This document shows, in pieces, positions 41,048-48,698 of a stretch of 64,000 nt of DNA. The stretch's first letter is position 1, and each line of letters begins with the position of its first letter. The position numbers and the translations under genes are program-made. Source of the stretch: an uncultured Eubacteriales bacterium (lineage in GTDB: Bacteria; Bacillota; Clostridia; Oscillospirales; Acutalibacteraceae); assembly GCA_934525065.1 (NCBI GenBank), contig CAKSYX010000004.1, positions 1-64,000 of the forward strand, given 5' to 3'. The notes beneath the pieces are model-generated. The model was given only the letters and a program-made list of their open reading frames with translations, searched no databases and had not been told where the DNA came from.

Positions 41048-42100
41048 TTATGTGAAAATGAAAATGAACAGCTTCGTCATGAGGAAGCCGACAAGGCCGC
41101 AGCCGGGGAAGGTCAGCACCCATGTGAGCACCATTTCCTTCACAACGGAAAAGTTGATTGCCGAAACGCGCCTGACTGCACCGACACCCATGATCGATGT
41201 TGTTTTTGCGTGTGTTGTTGAAACGGGGAGGCTGAACACCGAGCAGATGAGCAGTGCAAGTGCTGCCGCAATGTCTGCCGAAAAGCCCTGATATTTTTCA
41301 AGCTTCACCATGTCCATGCCAACAGATTTGATGATTTTTTTTCCGCCCATCGCCGTTCCGAGCGCCATGACGACCGAGCAGACGGCCATCAGCCAAAGAG
41401 GAATCTGAATGTTCTGCGGAAGAGCCTGCCCCTGAGACATATATACACAAAGGAGAATTACGCCCATGAACTTTTGTCCGTCCTGCGCTCCGTGCATGAA
41501 CGCCATTGACGCCGCACCGACGATTTGCGCGCCGCGGAAAAACGGTTCGGTTTTCGGCCTGTTCGCGTTTCTGAAAATGACCGTAACAAGCTTGCAGACG
41601 AACCAGCCGAGCCCGAAGCCGAGCAGAACGGAAATTCCGATTCCGTAAACGACCTTGATCCATTCGCTTCCGTTCACGCCGTCAAGGCTGCCGTGCAAAG
41701 CGATTGCCGAGCCTGTAAGACCTGCGATGAGGGCGTGACTTTCGCTTGTGGGTATTCCGAACACCCATGCAAGCACTGCCCAGAGTACGATTGCAAAAAG
41801 TGCCGCGCTCAGCGTGATTATCGCAATGCTTGGATCGGAGCCGAAGTCAACCATTTTTGTGATCGTTTCGGCAACTGTTGCGTTGATGAGCGTCATAACG
41901 AAAACGCCGAGGAAGTTGAAGACCGCCGCCATGAGAATTGCCGCGCCCGGCCTCATGCAGCGCGTTACAACGCAGGTTGCAATCGCGTTTGGTGCGTCAG
42001 TCCAGCCGTTGACAAGAATGACGCCCAAGGTCAGCACAACGGCGATGAAAAGCAGGGGATTGGCCGTCATCTGACCCCAGAATTCCGAAATCGAGTTCAT
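41048..42100 (-). CDS. pit: Low-affinity inorganic phosphate transporter (Pit family)
   Basis: A 350-residue membrane protein with about ten helices. The duplicated PiT signature appears as GWTDAPNAIATCVVTR near residue 32 and GAASMAFMHGAQDGQKFMGV near 200; the second ends with the typical G-x-N/Q-D-x-Q-K. It exchanges metal-phosphate with protons or sodium. AAAAAGGAGG precedes the ATG. It is the first gene of a two-gene operon with the DUF47 protein. The 400-bp region upstream (42101-42506) holds no other gene. Confidence 0.92.
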   Translation of the reverse strand: MNSISEFWGQMTANPLLFIAVVLTLGVILVNGWTDAPNAIATCVVTRCMRPGAAILMAAVFNFLGVFVMTLINATVAETITKMVDFGSDPSIAIITLSAALFAIVLWAVLAWVFGIPTSESHALIAGLTGSAIALHGSLDGVNGSEWIKVVYGIGISVLLGFGLGWFVCKLVTVIFRNANRPKTEPFFRGAQIVGAASMAFMHGAQDGQKFMGVILLCVYMSQGQALPQNIQIPLWLMAVCSVVMALGTAMGGKKIIKSVGMDMVKLEKYQGFSADIAAALALLICSVFSLPVSTTHAKTTSIMGVGAVRRVSAINFSVVKEMVLTWVLTFPGCGLVGFLMTKLFIFIFT

Positions 42101-42389
42101 TTTTGAGCCTCCTTTTTACTTTGGAAAATTGCCCCGTGTAAAAACAGTAACATAAAACGGATATAACTATTGTTCCGATAAGTGATTTTATCCAAATTTG
42201 TCTGTGTGTATAAAACTTTTTATGGTTCGGCGCGGAAAGATGTATATTAGGCCGAAGAGGTTCGGGCTAAATCTACCTTAATAACTTGTTTTCATGCACA
42301 TTGCAGCACTTTTCATCTTGCTGTACGTTAAAAGTATTGCCGTGAATGAGGAAAATTATCGGCTCCTTTTGTCCGCAGGCAACATTGAG

Positions 42390-42433
42390 TTGACTTATTA
42401 AGATTTTTGTAATATAATTACAGCCGTGTAATT
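42390..42433 (+). promoter_or_regulatory. Promoter of ychF with adjacent inverted repeat
   Basis: TTGACT (42390), 17 bp, TATAAT (42413-42418). The inverted repeat AATTACA-GCCG-TGTAATT (42416-42433) overlaps the -10 and the start site. A second leader hairpin, CTGCCTTT/AAAGGCAG, lies at 42439-42462. Confidence 0.65.
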
Positions 42434-42506
42434 ATGCTGCCTTTTGAACTTCAAAGGCAGTTAAAAGTCAAAAACAACTGATATGTGATAAAAGAGGTTA
42501 AAAAAC

Positions 42507-43601
42507 ATGAAGCTTGGAATAGTAGGTTTGCCGAATGTCGGCAAAAGCACGCTTTTTAACGCCATTACCAACGCCGGTGCTCAGTCTGAAAACTATCCGT
42601 TCTGCACGATTGAGCCGAATGTCGGGATCGTTGCCGTTCCGGATTCGCGCCTTGACGCGCTTGCAAAAATGTATGATCCGCTGAAAATTACTCCGGCAAC
42701 GGTTGAATTTGTTGACATCGCCGGTCTTGTCCGCGGCGCTTCAAAGGGCGAAGGACTCGGAAACAAGTTCCTTTCCCATATCCGCGAGGTTGACGCAATC
42801 GTTCACGTTGTCCGCTGCTTTGAAAGCGACAACATAATCCACGTTGACGGAAGCGTTGATGCAAAGCGCGACATTGAAACGATCAACCTTGAGCTGATCC
42901 TCTCCGACCTTGAAATGGTTGACAGGAGAATTGACCGCGCAGCAAAGGCTATGAAGGGCGACAAGTCCCTCGCTCAGGAGGTTGCCTTCTTCAAAAGGGT
43001 CAAAGAAGCTCTTGAAAACGAAAAACCGGCAAGAAGCGTGGAATGCGACGAAACGGAAAAAGCTCTGCTTGACTCTGCCTGCCTTCTGACCGCAAAAAAA
43101 GTCATCTATGCCTGCAATATGAGTGAGCAGGACTTCACAAACGGAATTGAAGGAAACGAAAACTATAAAGCTGTCTGCGCCCTTGCAGAATCCGAAGGCA
43201 GCGAGGTCCTTCCGATCTGCGCCGGCCTTGAGGCGGAAATTTCTTCTCTTTCAAAGGAGGACAAGGAAATTTTCCTCGCCGACCTCGGCGTTGACGAGGG
43301 CGGCCTTGATTTGCTCATCAAAAAGTGTTATCACCTGCTCGGCCTCATTTCCTATCTGACCGCAGGAAAGCCGGAGGTCAGGGCGTGGACAATTAAAGAG
43401 GGCACAAAGGCTCCGCAGGCCGCCGGCAAAATTCATTCCGACTTTGAACGCGGTTTCATCCGCGCAGAGGTCGTCACATTTGATAATCTGATGGAATGCG
43501 GCTCTCTCGCCGCCGCAAGAGAAAAGGGTCTCATCCGCTCCGAGGGCAAGGAATATGTGATGAAGGACGGAGACATAGTCCACTTCCTTTTCAACGTTTG
43601 A
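42507..43601 (+). CDS. ychF: Redox-responsive ATPase YchF (Obg-related)
   Basis: A 364-residue TRAFAC P-loop protein that prefers ATP over GTP and binds the ribosome/50S subunit. G1 GLPNVGKSTLFNA (residues 6-18), G3 VDIAGLVRGASKGEGLGN, and the family-specific C-terminal TGS domain ending VTFDNLMECGSLAAAREKGLIRSEGKEYVMKDGDIVHFLFNV. Complete at usual length. GAGG precedes the ATG. Confidence 0.96.
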   Translation: MKLGIVGLPNVGKSTLFNAITNAGAQSENYPFCTIEPNVGIVAVPDSRLDALAKMYDPLKITPATVEFVDIAGLVRGASKGEGLGNKFLSHIREVDAIVHVVRCFESDNIIHVDGSVDAKRDIETINLELILSDLEMVDRRIDRAAKAMKGDKSLAQEVAFFKRVKEALENEKPARSVECDETEKALLDSACLLTAKKVIYACNMSEQDFTNGIEGNENYKAVCALAESEGSEVLPICAGLEAEISSLSKEDKEIFLADLGVDEGGLDLLIKKCYHLLGLISYLTAGKPEVRAWTIKEGTKAPQAAGKIHSDFERGFIRAEVVTFDNLMECGSLAAAREKGLIRSEGKEYVMKDGDIVHFLFNV

Positions 43602-43683
43602 TTTTGCCCGTTTTCAAACGAAAAACGTCGAATCGTTGTTATTTAGAACACTCAGTCGGCATTTCATACAAAAATTTCAGAAA

Positions 43684-43739
43684 AAATCACTCCGTTATTG
43701 AAAAAGTCATTGACAAACGGGGTGATTTTATTATAGAAT
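43684..43739 (+). promoter_or_regulatory. Promoter with flanking inverted repeat upstream of the AP-rich lipoprotein gene
   Basis: TTGACA (43710-43715), 18 bp, TAGAAT (43734-43739). AAATCACTCCGTT (43684-43696) and AACGGGGTGATTT (43716-43728) are inverted with one mismatch and bracket the -35 box, an arrangement suited to a dimeric regulator. Confidence 0.6.
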
Positions 43740-43824
43740 GGGTTCAAGAATATGACTCGGATTGCGTTTTTCATCGCAAGCGGCATATTACTGAAATACC
43801 AGTTTAATTGGAGGAGAAAAAGCA

Positions 43825-44733
43825 ATGAAAAAGGCAATTCGTATCCTTGCCGTTGTTTTGTGCCTCGTTCTTTCCGTCACCGCATTGACCGGTTGCACAG
43901 TCAACCTTCAGGTCAACGTTAAGACAGATGGCGCGGCTGCACCGGCAAACAACAATGCTGCGAACAACGCAACCCCTGCCCCTGCAACCACCGCACCCAC
44001 AACCGTTCCGGCTGCTACTCAGCCCGCCGCAGACAGCAAGCCCGCTGACGACAGCAAGCCCGCTGCCGACGCAAGCAAGCCGGCAGATGCTCCTGCCGCC
44101 GAGCTTTCCTCAAGCTCCTCAAAGGCCGACATCGTTGCCGAGTACATCAAGGTTTACAACACCACAAAGGCAACCGGAACCTTCACCGGCCACGACACAA
44201 TGGCTCTCACAAGCGTTAAAATCGACGGAAATGAAAACGAAACCGTCAAGAAGCTTGCCGCCGGCATTGTTAAGGCTGACGCAAAGGATATGCAGCTTCC
44301 GCCGTATACCGACACAGATCCGGCTAAGGAATGCCTTATCACCGAAGCTGATATTGCGGACGCAAAATACACCGACAACGGCGACGGAACCGCAACGATT
44401 AAGCTCATTCCGATTTCCTGCACCAACTCAAAAAGACTTCAGGATGCACAGGGCAAGATGTTCAATGTTATGGAGGATGTTAAGCCGACACTTGCGAAAA
44501 TCAGTCTCCTTTCATGGGCTGAGGGCGACGCAGATTCAAACGTTACTCTTACCTGTGACGGCAGCTATGCCGAGGTTACCTATAACAAGGACACCAAGAT
44601 GATGACCAAGGCTGACTACACCCTCATCACCATCGCCGATGTTCAGCACGCAACCATTAAGCTCGCTTTTCTCAGGGACAAGAGCGCAACCGCAGTGTTC
44701 GATTACAAGATGCTCTTCCCCGGAAACGGCTGA
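43825..44733 (+). CDS. Lipoprotein with Ala/Pro-rich stalk and clostridial C-terminal module
   Basis: A 302-residue protein with lipobox LTGC (Cys24). A low-complexity Ala/Pro/Thr/Lys stalk of about 65 residues follows (KPADDSKPAADASKPADAP). The C-terminal module of about 200 residues (ADIVAEYIKVYNTTKATG ... LPPYTDTDPAKECLIT ... DNGDGTATIKLIP ... AVFDYKMLFPGNG) is closely paralogous to that at 44844. Function unknown; a surface-anchored binding domain is the simplest reading. GGAGGAG precedes the ATG. Confidence 0.8.
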   Translation: MKKAIRILAVVLCLVLSVTALTGCTVNLQVNVKTDGAAAPANNNAANNATPAPATTAPTTVPAATQPAADSKPADDSKPAADASKPADAPAAELSSSSSKADIVAEYIKVYNTTKATGTFTGHDTMALTSVKIDGNENETVKKLAAGIVKADAKDMQLPPYTDTDPAKECLITEADIADAKYTDNGDGTATIKLIPISCTNSKRLQDAQGKMFNVMEDVKPTLAKISLLSWAEGDADSNVTLTCDGSYAEVTYNKDTKMMTKADYTLITIADVQHATIKLAFLRDKSATAVFDYKMLFPGNG

Positions 44734-44752
44734 TAAAACCAAAAAAATCCAA

Positions 44753-44787
44753 GCGCGGAAGCCAAAACGACTTCCGCGCCTTTTTTG
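44753..44787 (+). terminator. Terminator between the paralogous surface genes
   Basis: GCGCGGAAG and CTTCCGCGC form a perfect stem followed by CTTTTTT. Confidence 0.88.
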
Positions 44788-44790
44788 TGC

Positions 44791-44819
44791 TTGACGGAAC
44801 AAAGACTTTATGTTAGAAT
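44791..44819 (+). promoter_or_regulatory. Promoter of the second paralogous surface gene
   Basis: TTGACG, 17 bp, TAGAAT, then AAAGGAG before the ATG at 44844. Confidence 0.65.
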
Positions 44820-44843
44820 CAAAGAAAAAAGGAGAAAAATCGT

Positions 44844-46181
44844 ATGAAGAACTTTTCAAAAAGAGCGTTCACCCTTTTTCTGGTGCTTGCCTTGGTGTTT
44901 GTTTCCGCTCCGCTTACGGGATTGAAGCTCACCGCAGAAGCAAAGAGCAGCTCCGGCGGCTCTGTTATTTCGCTTTTCTGCAAGCACAGAAAGACAAAGA
45001 CAACAATCAAAGCAGCCACTTTTTCAAAAAACGGCTCGGAAATCTGCAAGTGTGCAAGGTGCGGAAAAGTCATCTATAAGGAAGTGATTTTGAAAATCGC
45101 TTCTGTAAAGCTTGATAAGGCGGAGCTTACATACACGGGAAAATCGCTCAAGCCGTCCGTCACGGTCAAAGACAGCAAGGGCTTAGCTCTTGACGAAGAT
45201 TTGCACTACACCGTTACCTATAAAAACAACAAAGCACCCGGAAAGGCGACCGCAACGGTCACTTTTAAGAACGGATATAAGGGAACAAAAACGCTCTCTT
45301 TCAAAATCATTCCGGCGCTTTCTGTCAAAAGGGGTTCGAGCTCGCTTACTCTTTCCTGGACGAAGGTCAAAAAGGCGGCAAGCTATAAGGCAAGCCTTTA
45401 TGACGGCAAAAAACTTGTCAAGGCCGTGAACACAAAAAAGCCGGGCGCAAAGTTCACCGGACTTTCAAAAAGCAAAACCTATAAGCTTGTCCTCAAGGTT
45501 CTCGACAAAGACAAAAAGACCCTGCTTTCGGCCTCATATCCGATAATGATGCAGCTCAACGCCGGACTGACAAAGGCACAGATCGTTGAAAAATACGCCA
45601 AGGTGTATAACACAACGAAGAAGAACGGAAAGTTCATCGGTTATGACGCCGCAAATGTCAGAACATTTAAAATCAACGACAAGGAAAACAGTGTGGTTAG
45701 AAATGTCATCGACAAAGTGCTTGTGACCGGCGCGGAAAATATGCAGCTTCCGCCGTACAGCGAGAAAAATCCCGCAAAAAAATGCCTTGTCACAGCCGTC
45801 GATATCAAAACCGCGACCTATACCGACAACGCAGACGGAACGGCTACGATAAAGCTTGTTCCGAAAACGGTCAAAAATCCGAAGAGATTCAAGGACGCTC
45901 AGGGAAAAATGTTCAACGTTGGGGAAATATCTAATGAAACCCTCGATAATATCCCTCTGATCAAATGGACTCAGGGTGACGCGAAGTCAAACATCAGCGT
46001 TGTCTGCGGCGGCGGATACGCCGAAATTACTTACAATAAGCAGACGAACAGGATGACGAAGGCAGACTATACCCTCGTTTCCACCATCAGCTTAAAGCAT
46101 GCAAATATTCTGGTCTTTGAAGACGCAACCGCAGTCGTGACCTACGATTACAAAATGCTGTTTCCTTCAAACAGCCGATGA
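44844..46181 (+). CDS. Secreted protein: Ig-like repeat, Fn3-like domain and clostridial C-terminal module
   Basis: A 445-residue exported protein. The signal peptide ends near LTAEA (residue 32). A short Cys-containing segment follows (CKHRKTKTT ... CKCARCGKVIYKE), possibly metal binding. Next is an Ig-like repeat (about 88-160: LTYTGKSLKPSVTVKDSKG), an Fn3-like domain (SWTKVKKAASYKASLYDGKK), and the module shared with 43825. The Ig/Fn3 part is close to the truncated gene at the window start. Surface location is inferred; no LPxTG-like sorting signal is seen. Confidence 0.78.
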   Translation: MKNFSKRAFTLFLVLALVFVSAPLTGLKLTAEAKSSSGGSVISLFCKHRKTKTTIKAATFSKNGSEICKCARCGKVIYKEVILKIASVKLDKAELTYTGKSLKPSVTVKDSKGLALDEDLHYTVTYKNNKAPGKATATVTFKNGYKGTKTLSFKIIPALSVKRGSSSLTLSWTKVKKAASYKASLYDGKKLVKAVNTKKPGAKFTGLSKSKTYKLVLKVLDKDKKTLLSASYPIMMQLNAGLTKAQIVEKYAKVYNTTKKNGKFIGYDAANVRTFKINDKENSVVRNVIDKVLVTGAENMQLPPYSEKNPAKKCLVTAVDIKTATYTDNADGTATIKLVPKTVKNPKRFKDAQGKMFNVGEISNETLDNIPLIKWTQGDAKSNISVVCGGGYAEITYNKQTNRMTKADYTLVSTISLKHANILVFEDATAVVTYDYKMLFPSNSR

Positions 46182-46192
46182 AACATGAATAA

Positions 46193-46230
46193 AAATGAGC
46201 AGGCCAAAAGGCTTGCTCATTTTCTTATAT
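46193..46230 (+). terminator. Terminator of the Ig/Fn3 gene
   Basis: AAATGAGCAGGCC and GGCTTGCTCATTT pair around AAAA, followed by TCTTATAT. Confidence 0.75.
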
Positions 46231-46319
46231 TTATCAGGCAAAGGAAAATTCACTCGGCAGCCTGTCTTTTTGTTTTTCCGCAATCGTTTCGATTTGCATA
46301 TATGAAAAGGTTCGGTTTA

Positions 46320-46348
46320 TTGAATTTGAGAAGTTATTATGATAAAAT
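46320..46348 (+). promoter_or_regulatory. Promoter of the kinase-AraC pair
   Basis: TTGAAT, 17 bp, TAAAAT; GGAGG lies 5 bp before the ATG at 46393. Confidence 0.6.
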
Positions 46349-46392
46349 TCAATCAGAAGAAAAACACACCGATACTATTGACGGAGGAAAAG

Positions 46393-47334
46393 ATGAAGAT
46401 TCTTGATAACAGCGATAAGCGCCTGCTGCCCGTTTTGCCGGCTATTGTTTTTGAAAAGCTCGGAAGAAAAATCGAAAGCACAAAATTTGTCGGCGGCGGC
46501 AGCTTCGGAAGGGTGTATAAAGTCACTCTCTCGGACGGTGAAGCAATAGCACTCAAGGCGTACAGAATACAAGGTTCACAGAACGAGGAGGCCGAGCAGC
46601 TTCGCCTTTTGTCTGAGCACACAAGCGTAAAAATGCCCAAGGTACTGTTCACCTATTCCGACGAGGAAACCGCTGTTCTTGCCATGACTTTTGTTCCGGG
46701 CAAAAACGTTTTGAACCCATTGTTTTTGTTCAAGTCAAAACATCAAAAACAGGCGTTTGCCGATGAAGTCATTTCCGGTATGCTCGAATGGCACAGCGTT
46801 ACGAACGAAAAATTCGGCGCACTGACAAACCCGAGCTACGACAGTTGGTATGATTGCTACAAAACAGAAAAGCAGCAGCCTTGGCTCGAAGCGTTCAAAA
46901 GGCTTAACAGAAAGGGCGAACTCGGCAGAAAAAATCTTGACCTTCTCCTTGAAGCTGCCGAAATTTTCGATTCATTGCCGCAGGAAAGAACCACTCCCGT
47001 TCTTATTCACGGCGACCTCAACATTATGAATATTATGGCTGAGCCGAAAACCTTCAAGCTGACCGCATTCATCGACCCTTGCGGAAGCTTTTGGGCAGAC
47101 TATGAATATGACCTGTTTCAGCTTCGCAATATGTGGGGTGATGCTTACGGTCTTTACGAAACATACAAGAGACGGTGCAAAACTTCAAGGTTTACCGATT
47201 TCAGAGTTGCGTATTACGGCGCGATGCATGAAACGTCAATGAGGCTCAAAGGCGGTCATATTGAGCCGTTTTTGGAAATAATCTGCAATAAGAATCTGAA
47301 AAAAGAGATGGCAAAGCTAAAGGAAATGATGTGA
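46393..47334 (+). CDS. Aminoglycoside phosphotransferase-fold kinase
   Basis: A 313-residue APH/choline-kinase-like protein. GGGSFGRVYKV is the glycine-rich ATP loop (about 33-43), ALKAYRI holds the ATP Lys, LIHGDLNIMNIM is the catalytic loop with Asp and Asn, and FIDPCGSFWADYEYDL has the metal-binding Asp of the D-x-x-x-x-x-x-D region. It is closest in feel to the fructosamine-kinase/APH superfamily; substrate unknown, and resistance should not be assumed. ATG 46393 is chosen for its GGAGG. The AraC gene follows after 4 bp. Confidence 0.85.
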   Translation: MKILDNSDKRLLPVLPAIVFEKLGRKIESTKFVGGGSFGRVYKVTLSDGEAIALKAYRIQGSQNEEAEQLRLLSEHTSVKMPKVLFTYSDEETAVLAMTFVPGKNVLNPLFLFKSKHQKQAFADEVISGMLEWHSVTNEKFGALTNPSYDSWYDCYKTEKQQPWLEAFKRLNRKGELGRKNLDLLLEAAEIFDSLPQERTTPVLIHGDLNIMNIMAEPKTFKLTAFIDPCGSFWADYEYDLFQLRNMWGDAYGLYETYKRRCKTSRFTDFRVAYYGAMHETSMRLKGGHIEPFLEIICNKNLKKEMAKLKEMM

Positions 47335-47338
47335 TTTT

Positions 47339-48061
47339 ATGAATATCGGTGAACTGGTAACGGTCAAAACGGTTGACAGAAAAAACGCTGACGACGAAAA
47401 GCCCACCCCATACCGCGCCGAAATAAAGCTGTTCTCCTGCATTCAGCAAGGAAACGTAGAGCTGCTTGTCAAACAGCTGCGGAATCTTGATTCTTTGATC
47501 GTTTCCGGGAAAATGTCCGACGATGAGCTGACGCAACATAAGTATATGGCTGTCAGCACAATTACTCTTGCCATGAGATATGCAATTCAGGGCGGCATGA
47601 GCGAAAAGAAAGCCTATGAGTTCTCCGACCGTGTGATAGCGGCGGTTGACAAGCTCACCGATAAAAACATGATTTTGGCTAGAGTGGGAGCTGAAATAAT
47701 CCGTCTTACCAAAGAAGTGGGAAAAAGCAAAAATCAGCCTGAGTTTTCGCCGAATGTCAGAAACTGCATAAAATATATCAACGAGAATCTTTCGCAGAGA
47801 ATCAGTGTGACTTCTGCGGCAAAGCATTGCGGCATTTCGCCGGACTATCTGTCACAGATTTTCAAAAAGGAGATAGGCGAGAAGCTGAGCACATATATTC
47901 TGCTGCAAAAGCTTGAAAAAGCAAAGGGTCTTTTGCTCAAAGGATTGAGCACAAAAGAAGTCTGCCGTGAAACCGGGTTTTCGTCGCCGGCATATTTTGC
48001 AACGGCATTCAAAAGGCATTATAACATGACGCCGACGGAATATGTTCAAATATCGGGATAG
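47339..48061 (+). CDS. AraC-family transcriptional regulator
   Basis: A 240-residue protein. The C-terminal about 100 residues carry two helix-turn-helix motifs (ISVTSAAKHCGISPDYLSQIFKKEIGEKLSTYILLQKLEKAK; LSTKEVCRETGFSSPAYFATAFKRHYNMTPTEYV). The N-terminal about 130 residues are helical (FSCIQQGNVELLVKQLRN) and resemble the sensor part found in other clostridial AraC proteins. It probably controls the co-transcribed kinase or nearby sugar genes. Its start is 4 bp from the kinase stop. Confidence 0.92.
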   Translation: MNIGELVTVKTVDRKNADDEKPTPYRAEIKLFSCIQQGNVELLVKQLRNLDSLIVSGKMSDDELTQHKYMAVSTITLAMRYAIQGGMSEKKAYEFSDRVIAAVDKLTDKNMILARVGAEIIRLTKEVGKSKNQPEFSPNVRNCIKYINENLSQRISVTSAAKHCGISPDYLSQIFKKEIGEKLSTYILLQKLEKAKGLLLKGLSTKEVCRETGFSSPAYFATAFKRHYNMTPTEYVQISG

Positions 48062-48080
48062 CGGACTTTTTAAAATAATT

Positions 48081-48141
48081 AAAAAAGACTATATTTCACA
48101 AGGCATTACTTTGAATGCGAAAGTGAAATACAGTCTTTTTT
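48081..48141 (+). terminator. Terminator sharing hairpin arms with the MITE-like repeat
   Basis: AAAAAAGACTATATTTCAC (48081-48099) and GTGAAATACAGTCTTTTTT (48123-48141) pair with one G-U. The arms are the same sequence as the inner hairpin of the three MITE-like repeats, but no other part of the repeat is present. Confidence 0.85.
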
Positions 48142-48173
48142 GCTTGTATTAGATACGGTAAATTTACGCGATT

Positions 48174-48698
48174 TTACAGCACAAACAGTGCTTTCATCTG
48201 CTCTCTCATTCTTTTCGGCTTTATTATCCAGAGAAGGAGAAAAAGCACCGCCGAAAAAGCAAGGCTCAGCAAAAATTCCCGTGTTCCCTTTCCCGCAATT
48301 GCGGCAGCGGCGGTAAAGACAGCCGAGCTTGCGGTTGACGCAAGCAGCTCAACGCCATTATGCAAAAGTCTGCCTTTTTCAAAAAGTGCGCTCAAAAAGT
48401 AGACGGCGGAAATGACGGCAAAAACAGCCGGAACGCCGAAGCACCAAAGCTCCTTTAAGGTGAAGGCCGAAACAACTCCGAGAACGGGGCAGAGAACCCA
48501 CGCTGCGCGAAGAAGAACCTTCAGCGGAAGATCCGTGCCGAAATGTGCCTTTTGATAGGCTTCGTCTTTATTGTATTTATAATATCCGGCGGTTTCAAAG
48601 CCCTTCAAAACAGGCTCCTCGTTTGCTGCCTTTTCTCCGCAGAGGGGACAGAGCTTATATTCTTCGCCGAGGTCAACGCCGCATTTTTCACATCTCAT
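48174..48698 (-). CDS. Zinc-ribbon membrane protein (DUF6320-like)
   Basis: A 174-residue protein. N-terminal zinc ribbon CEKCGVDLGEEYKLCPLCGEKA (residues 3-24), then about five hydrophobic segments from residue 60. This layout matches DUF6320 proteins of Firmicutes, which I recall next to condensation-type acyltransferases, as here. The start is uncertain (ATG 48698 or 48704); GGGGTG lies upstream of both. It overlaps the upstream gene by 11 bp, so the two are translated together. Confidence 0.72.
   Translation of the reverse strand: MRCEKCGVDLGEEYKLCPLCGEKAANEEPVLKGFETAGYYKYNKDEAYQKAHFGTDLPLKVLLRAAWVLCPVLGVVSAFTLKELWCFGVPAVFAVISAVYFLSALFEKGRLLHNGVELLASTASSAVFTAAAAIAGKGTREFLLSLAFSAVLFLLLWIIKPKRMREQMKALFVL

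Noticed and set aside
42101..42389. Possible gene or riboswitch in the divergent region between pit and ychF
   Set aside because: No frame of protein-like composition and no convincing stem-terminator arrangement before pit; only the ychF promoter and leader hairpins at the right end are supported.
46185..46406. A 73-codon frame upstream of the APH-fold kinase
   Set aside because: It contains the terminator hairpin of the previous gene and the promoter of the kinase, so it is not coding.
46393..47334. Calling the APH-fold kinase an antibiotic resistance gene
   Set aside because: The fold covers many small-molecule kinases; nothing in the sequence or context shows aminoglycoside specificity.
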